A DNA stretch of 64,000 bases from Cinclus cinclus (lineage: Eukaryota; Chordata; Aves; Passeriformes; Cinclidae). The notes beneath the pieces are model-generated. The model saw nothing but the letters and a program-made list of their open reading frames with translations. It had not been told where the DNA came from and did not search any database. Of the stretch, positions 57,431-64,000 are shown one piece after another (the first letter of the stretch is position 1; each line of letters begins with the position of its first letter). The stretch is from contig NC_085053.1 in NCBI RefSeq assembly GCF_963662255.1, positions 3,887,718-3,951,717 on the forward strand. The letters run 5' to 3'. The translations under genes were made by a program, and so were the position numbers.

Positions 57431-60244
57431 AAGGCAGCTGCTGCAGCGGCTTGGAGGCTGCCAGGAGCAGTGTGCCAATATCACTGCTGGCCTTTCCTCC
57501 CACACCAGCCACATCTGACCCTTTCCCACAGGGAAAGGACCTGCCATGGACCTCATGGCTGGCATAAACCCCGTGGAGTTGCACCTGTTGATGGCCTGAC
57601 CTTGGAGAGCTGGATTCACCAGCTCTGAGAGCTGGACCTAGTGGGGACTGACTCCACCAAGGAATAAAGTAGTGTGGCCCCAGCTGTCTGCCAGCTTGGG
57701 GGCAGTGACCAAGGCAGGTGTCCCCAGTACCTGGGGGCCAGTGTCACCTCTCAGGAGGGCCTGTCCCAGTGTTTTGAAGGGTATGTGTTTTGCTGGGGGA
57801 CTGTAGATGGATTTATTTGAGTTACACAGGGCTTTACCCATGCTCCTGCTGCCCCCTTCTCTCCTGGGACACCCCCCTCAGGGCAGCCAGCGCCCACATC
57901 GGCAGGCTTCAGCCCTGGATGGCAGAGGAGCTGTTTTGTGTCCCGTGGTTGTTTTTGTGGGAGGATACCATCTGGCTGCCTGATCTCTCCGCTTTCACCT
58001 TGGCATGAGCACCTGGCACCCAGCCCCGTGGCTCGGCACCGAACCAGGGGCTGCTGTCAGGGTCTGCCAGCTCACTGCTCTTCAAGGCACTTTGTGGAGT
58101 CCAAGCTGCCTTAAGGCTGGCCCCAGGAATGGGGGGCTTTTGTGTCAAGGCAAAAGACCTTGGACACGGCATGCCATACCCAGGCGTTATTCATCTCTGT
58201 CCCAGCCGTACGTAAAGTTGCATCTTTCCCTAGGAGAGCTCAGAATTGGGATATCTGGCTGCTGCTCAGTCCCTAATGCCTTGGGAGCAGGCAGCACCCC
58301 TCTCTCCTGTGACAGCCTACAATCTCACCCCTTTGCTCCACTGCCCTGGGTGCTGTGAAGTCCTTCTCACCTCCTACCCACTGCTACCATCTTCTTCCTG
58401 GCAAGGAACCGCTGGCCCCTTGGAGCAGCTCCTCAACAACTGTTACTTTTCCTTGCCAGTGAATCTTGCCCAAAGAAGCCGCTTTGATCAACGCACTTGG
58501 ATTTCAGCCTTCAGCCTTGATCAAGGCAGGAGGAGGGACCAGAGAGAGTGAGTACTCGCAGGCTCTTTGGGGACGGTAGGGGAAGCGAAGCTGCTTCTCC
58601 AAGAAAAGCCTGCTTCAAAGTAAGAGGCAGTGGTGCCAGAATAAAAGTGAACCAGGCGGGCAGAGGAGGAGGAGGAAGAAGACTGCTGGGTGCCAGAACT
58701 CCAGCTGCGATGGGGCAGGTGTGAGTCCAGCAAGCAGTGGTGATGATGGCATTGCTATGAGGCTGGAGCAGTTTCTGGGAGAGGGCAGGAAACCAGGTTC
58801 ATTGGAGGGGGGGAATCTACGCTTCCCCCTATGCTTACTTCTGTACCAGACCTGTTTTTCTGTACACATTAACTTTTTCAGCTCTCCAAACTTCCCCAGC
58901 CCTGGGGACCTGGCACCAAGAAAGTTTTTAGAGCTGAAAAGGGGCTGAATTTTCTTCTTTGGGTCAGTGGTTTCCTCCCAGTCTTTGACTGGTGAGGATG
59001 GTGCTGCAAGTCGGGTGTTATGGACCTAAGGACAGCTCTGGGACAGGAGCAGGGGGGACAGAGCATCCCTTCCTTGCCAGCAGTGGTTTGGCTGTTTCAG
59101 CTGTAAGGGCTTTGTGTTTCATGAAGGGATACATAAAGCGCTGCTCAAGGCTTCATCAGATCAGAGCTTCTGGTTAATGGTAATTAATGGCCAGGAGGAG
59201 ACCTCCTTGGGCTTTCTGGCTTTGTTTCCCCCATCACTGCCAGGGAATTCTGTGTCAGCAGCTCTGGAAGGCATGAGCCATTCCTTTGTGGGTTGCATTA
59301 CCTGGGAGAGGAGCAAGAACCAAGCAGATGCAAAACCTGGAGGTCCCCATGAGCAGAGAAAAGCCCTGGCCAGAGACCACCCTCTGATGCCAACCTGCTC
59401 CAGCAATCATCCTCCTCCTCCTCTCTTTTGCTCCCACTTCCTCTCTGCCACTGCTGCCTTTCCTCAGGTGCTCACACATGCGCCTCTCACTTTTCCCTTT
59501 GGCTACAGATGGCAGGCAGGAAAACCAGCCAGCCAGATGTGTTTTTCATTGCTCCCAAGCCAGGCATAACTAAACATTTACATTTATTACCAATTAGAGG
59601 GGAAACAGACTGTAGTTTTATGTACTGTATGTGTCTGGATGTATTTCAGTTTGTGACCTTACTGCACCCCACACCCAGCAACTCTCCTTTGGTTAGGGCA
59701 AAACCCTGGAAAGCATTCGGATCCCATCCCAGCATCCCATCACCTCGTGATTAGATGATGTGGATTCCACCACCTTGTAAGAAAGCCTGTGCAGGGGTTT
59801 GCTCCTGGGTGATGTTATGCATCCCTAGGGATGTCCCGGTCATGGTGGAGTCCATATCCATTAAGTCCATGTATGGATGTGAGCACAGAGCAGCTGTCAG
59901 TGGGTGGCTCAGGAGTGCCCAGAGCCTGCAGGTCCTGAGCCAACATCACAGCAGCTCTTTAGTGATGTGTGAGCCAACACCAAAACACAAATAAATCCAT
60001 AACCAGATGCTGAGCCTTGCTGAGAGCTGGAGAAGGAAGCAGGGGATGAATGTGCATGGTGGTAGCAATGTCCCAGCCTTTACCAGGAGGCTCACTGAGG
60101 GACTGATGTCCTAACAAAGTCCAGATCCTGGCTGGTCATGTGCCACTGCAATCTGCTCACCTCTGTGAGGCCAACACCTGAACCTGGGCTGTTTGAGGCA
60201 TACAGGCTCAGGATAGGGTCTGCATGTGCTCATCAGGCCTTGGA
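57431..60244. other. unique non-coding stretch
   Basis: Moderately GC-rich sequence with overlapping frames up to 151 codons (59114-59569), none with a recognisable motif. AT-rich spots near 59575-59620. No repeat family recognised. Confidence 0.5.
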
Positions 60245-60312
60245 GGATGGATGGATGGATGGATGGATGGATGGATGGATGGATGGATGGATGGATGGAT
60301 GGATGGATGGAT
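60245..60312. repeat. (GGAT)17 microsatellite
   Basis: Seventeen perfect tandem GGAT units, 68 bp with no interruption. Both strands read as open repeats (Met-Asp-Gly-Trp on +, Ile-His-Pro-Ser on -), which creates spurious open frames. A perfect array of this length is expected to be length-polymorphic. Confidence 0.98.
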
Positions 60313-61067
60313 GTCCAGTCAGGGGGAAATGAGGACTTACTGGTTCTATAGGGATACTGGGTTTGCTGTACTGGGTCAATCACTCGTGATTCTGCCTCTG
60401 GGCAGTGGTTAAGCTGCTAAGAAAAGCATCTCTCCTTCTTCAGGTCACCATCCTCTTGGCAAGAGAAGAAGGAGAAATGTGGTGAGGCCAGGTGATGTTG
60501 GACAACAGCATTCTTTAAACCAGGTTGTCCCACATCCACCCTGGCACAGAGATTGCGACCCCCAACGCCACCCCACAGCCACACAGCTGGGATGTGGGGA
60601 TGCTGCAGGTACTGACCCTGCTCAGCCTTCCCATGCCTCCCCTATTTTCCCTGCTCCCAGCAGGTCCCACAGCCTATTCATGCATCAACATCCCAGTTCT
60701 TTCCTTGCTCCCATTTTTTTTTTCCACAGGTTGCCTGGAACCCTCTGGCAGTCATGTCCATAGCTCACCTCTGGCTATGCCTCCTTGTGCCCACCTCTGT
60801 CGTTGCTCAGGCAACAACCTCTGGGTTGGATGCTGGGCTGTATTTCTCTCCTCTTTCCAGGGTGCTGCTGCTGGGGAAGCAGCCCAGACACAGAGGGAAA
60901 GCCACGGGCAGTGCCATGCAACAGTTGTGTGCATTCCTCTGGGGATGCTGAGGGGAATTATTCCATCACAGGGAGCTTCAGAAATGCAATATTTTATTAA
61001 AAGCCCATTAAACTGTTCAAACAGGGGATTAGAAGAGGGGTGATGATGCAAATTGAAGCAAGGTGAA
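60313..61067. other. unique non-coding stretch
   Basis: No gene or repeat recognised. A 172-codon + frame at 60525-61043 is accompanied by frames in all other phases and has no domain. Confidence 0.5.
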
Positions 61068-61133
61068 GGTGGACTTCTACCTGAGCAAGGAGAGCAGTAG
61101 GGTGGATTTCCACCTGAGCAGGGAGAGTCATGG
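61068..61133. repeat. 33-bp tandem duplication
   Basis: GGTGGACTTCTACCTGAGCA at 61068-61087, continuing with 'aggagag', recurs as GGTGGATTTCCACCTGAGCA at 61101-61120, continuing with 'gggagag'. Two units with about four differences in the first 27 bp. A small local duplication. Confidence 0.85.
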
Positions 61134-62754
61134 CTGTAGGACTGAGGTCAGCTCTGGAAGGCCAAGATAAGGAATTAATAAAGCTGAGAGTCTTGCAGGG
61201 GGTGGGAGTGGAATGAAGGTTCTGCAGTATTTTGGCAGAGCTATTGGAGGGTGGAAGGGACCAGCCCTGGGGTGGTAATGGTCCACCTCAACCCATGGAG
61301 GACTGGGTGGACGCACCTCTCTCATGGAAGACAGCATCCTGCCTTCATCTGGATGGGAAGCACCAGGTACAGGCTGGATTAAGGGTGTTACAAACCTTGG
61401 CCACCAATCTTTGGGTCCCTCTACGAAGGAACCAGCACAGGGACAAGGGACGTGGGGAACCTTTGTCCAGCAAGGGCAGGAGAGGAGCAAGATGGGAGGT
61501 TCAGGTTCTACTGCTCTAAATGTGAATTTGTCCCATTATCCTGCTAATCATCAAAAGCAGGAGGCAGTTTAACTGGAGACTTGGATATAGGATTAAAAAA
61601 ATGATATGCTATTTTTTTTTCTCCTCTTCTGTAACTGTGTTGGAGTGTGACAGGGTGGAAGCTCTTGGCAGCTAGGATGTTCAATGTTTTTCCACATGGT
61701 CTCTTGATTATTAATGGATTTTAGCACTTGACAAAGTAGAAATTAGGAGATAAAAGCTATTAGAAACTAATTTGGGTAATCACTGATTCTGTTCCCCCAG
61801 GAGCCTTTCTGAGAGTGTTGCTCCCAACACCACTGCCAAGTCTCAGGAGAGAAGGAATTTCTTTTTAGCAGAGTTTCTTGGGCTTTGGAAGAGCCCTCTG
61901 ATCTATGGCCAGTGAGGAGATGACTTGAATGGACCAGGCCCAATCCAAACAACACTTTTTTCCCAGCAGCCTCCTGGTACTTGTAGGATATCACACCCCT
62001 GGACACTGTTTGGGGTGGTTTATGTGCTACATTTTTTTACTGTTATGTTGATGAAACAACCATAGAAACTAGCTTGGGAAAAAAAAAAGGTGGGAGATAA
62101 ATCCTTGTGGTGGGGGCTCTCCCAGTGATAAAATGGGCTAAGGTGGAGAAATAGCCCCATGAGACCCTTTATTTCCTTCAATTCTCATCTTTCTGAGTGG
62201 ATCAATACCACCAGGGGCAAGGAAAGGGTGAGGAACCATTGCAGGGAATCACTTTAAGGGAAAAGCTGGAAGGTGGTAACTGATGCAGCAGCCACTGCTG
62301 ATTTTTGAGGCAGATGGGCTAGGAGGGTTTGCATATCCCTGGAGGCTTTGTGTGCAGAGAATAGGATGCTGGTAGGCTGGGAGAGCACTTTTAAAAATAA
62401 TTTGACTGATTTTTCTCCTTCTTTCTTTCCATCCAGTCAGTCTCCACTACTGGCATATGCAGCAGGAGCAAAAAGTCTGTCTTGAAGATTTTTTTTTAAA
62501 TTATTTTATTCCACCCTATGGGAAAATCCCTCCAAATTTCATCCCATTGTCCCACCAACATTTGAGCATCTCAACCCTTGGTCCAGGAGCACAGCCCAGA
62601 GGTCCTGTGGAAGCACTGTCCTGGGGACAGCTCTGAGGGTCCCAGGGGAGCTCTATCCCAGGCAGGGGTCAGGGTCCAGTGGATGAGGTAAATCCTGCAG
62701 CCAGGCTCCTGGCTGTGGATCAGCTGTGTCCCTGGCTCCAGCATGGCTGATTTA
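61134..62754. other. unique non-coding stretch
   Basis: T-run near 61611-61620, A-run near 62079-62088, and AT-rich at 62385-62515 ('atttttttttaaattattttattcc'). No gene or repeat family recognised. Confidence 0.5.
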
Positions 62755-62890
62755 CACTGGCTGTGGTGACACCCCAGGGCAGGGCACCCGTATTTAATGG
62801 ATGGGGATATTACTGCTGGCAGCAGCAGCTCGCAGCCATGAGCTCAAGGGGAGAAAGCAATTTGCCATTGTCATCCCTGGTCCTCAGCAA
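62755..62890 (-). repeat. doubtful MIR-like trace
   Basis: 'atttaatggatggggatattactg' and 'gagctcaaggggagaaagcaatttgccattgtcatcc' loosely resemble MIR reverse-complement blocks in the right order. The match is weak and could be chance. Confidence 0.25.
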
Positions 62891-64000
62891 AGTTTTGCAC
62901 TTGCAGTGAAGAGACTTTATTTGATGGTGTCTAAAGAGGTGTCCAGGTTCTCTTTAAGAGCTGGGAGCAGCTGAGGGCACTCCAAGGGCTGGTGCAGGCA
63001 GTGGGGTTGGGTGGGTGAGGTTACACTTTTTGATCTTTGCTTAAGGAGAAGTTGCTGGGGAGGGAAGAAAGGAGTTGAGGAACTGGGGCTGAGGCTTCCT
63101 GAAGTCCCTACCAGCTTGAGTCATCCCAGGTTCTCACTGAGCTCCTAGTGGGGACACAGGAGGGTGGCTGGGACATCTGCTGCATGCCTGGGCTTGCAGA
63201 AACCTCCCTCTTGCCTGCTCTGTGCTGACTCCTGCCTCCTTCAGAGACTGTGGAAGGAGATTGATGAGGAGGAAGAGGGTGGAAGAAGCTGAGGTCACCA
63301 CCATTTCAGGAGGTTAATTTTCTCCTCATTCTCCTTTAAGAGGTGGCCACTTATCTCACGCCCTGTAAATCCTCTCCGGAGAGAAAACACCAGGGAGCAC
63401 AGGATGAGGAGACAAGAGCCCTTGGTTTCGAAAGAGAAGGCAGAGAGGAAAAACAGCCCACCATCAGCAAAGGGGGAAAACAGACTGAAAGAGAAAGAAC
63501 CTGAAAATATGCTGAAGCAGCTGATGACAGCCCAAACAGCAGGAGAAGGCTCCTGCTTGCCAATTAACGAGGCTCTGGTGCTAATTTGCCACCTTGACTG
63601 CACTTCTGAGCTTGTCAGAAGAAGGGGGAGGAAAAACAAAAAGACAAGGCTAAAAAAGAGCCGGGGAGGTTTTGGTTTGCCTCTTGGCTAAGCAGATGTT
63701 GCTGGGCTTCAGAGGCAGGGGAAGCAACGGGAGCTGGTGGCAAACCCCACCAGTCCACAAGCCTGGCATGTGAAGAGAATGTGACAAGTTTCCATGGGCA
63801 TGTGTTGGCAGAGCAGCTCTAGGCCACGGCGCTGCCCAGCTTAGGAATGCCAATTTCCTGGGATCACATCCCACCATCTGCTGGGTTAGCTGGGAGAGAG
63901 AGAAGCGATCCCCTGTGAGCCCAGGAGCATCTCTGGTACCTTTGGTGAAACTGAGTTTTAAGGAAGGAGCCAGAGCAGCCCTATGCTGGGGCAGAGAGGG
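62891..64000. other. unique non-coding stretch
   Basis: Purine-rich sequence at 63400-63680 yields frames of 95 and 114 codons on opposite strands, rich in Lys/Glu/Arg or Ser/Leu/Phe. This is a composition effect. No gene, RNA or repeat family recognised to the window end. Confidence 0.5.

Noticed and set aside
60138..60412. Repeat proteins of Met-Asp-Gly-Trp or Ile-His-Pro-Ser
   Set aside because: Direct translation of the GGAT microsatellite.
63288..63700. Lys/Glu-rich and Ser/Leu/Phe-rich frames on opposite strands
   Set aside because: Purine-rich DNA read on both strands; no domain.
1..64000. Bacterial-type systems, CRISPR arrays, tRNA, rRNA or complete endogenous retrovirus
   Set aside because: No regularly spaced repeats, no cloverleaf or rRNA-like segments, and no LTR pair with gag/pol/env traces were seen on reading.

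Overview
This 64 kb window looks like non-coding chromosomal DNA from a bird. The main evidence is a set of CR1 LINE fragments, the dominant avian retrotransposon. Several end in the characteristic CR1 3' end, which appears on the + strand as a 'tcatagaat' start followed by 'ggaagggacc' and 'ccaactcc' or 'ccaacc' blocks when the element lies on the minus strand. Three or four much older MIR-like SINE traces and two very diverged CR1 copies fit old amniote background DNA. The songbird-like flavour of the 41.2 kb and 50.6 kb CR1 copies is only an impression from memory.

I found no protein-coding gene, rRNA, tRNA, CRISPR array or bacterial-type operon. Open frames reach about 204 codons, but none shows a recognisable domain. 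Several run through CR1 or MIR DNA, and the rest overlap equally long frames on other strands. The only recognisable protein-coding trace is the 3' part of CR1 ORF2 (reverse transcriptase C-terminal region) at about 41.2-41.4 kb on the minus strand, with weaker frame-broken traces at 52.4 kb and 55.3 kb on the + strand. The window is best read as a large intron or an intergenic desert.

Layout: 0-9 kb has an AT-rich regulatory-looking island, two dinucleotide tracts, a MIR trace and, at 8.9-9.0 kb, an unusual nested palindromic element. 9-24 kb holds six CR1 fragments of different ages, a second MIR trace, regulatory-looking islands and a possible 27-nt microexon at 21.2 kb. 24-38 kb is mostly unique DNA, with homeodomain-motif-rich islands near 25.5, 26.8, 31.9 and 33.6 kb, a CpG-bearing island at 35.4 kb and a duplicated hairpin unit at 31.4 and 32.0 kb. 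38-52 kb has a possible splice-flanked exon at 38.65 kb, two CR1 3' ends and a 1 kb CpG-enriched stretch at 49.5-50.5 kb. 52-64 kb has two + strand CR1 pieces, a cluster of regulatory-looking islands at 54-57.4 kb, a perfect (GGAT)17 microsatellite and a 33-bp tandem duplication.

The clustering of AT-rich, TAATTA-bearing, low-repeat islands suggests the cis-regulatory neighbourhood of a developmental gene outside the window. This is inference from composition and motifs; conservation was not measured. I see no evidence of a novel biochemical system. The best leads are the palindromic element, the duplicated hairpin, the microexon candidate and the CpG-enriched islands.
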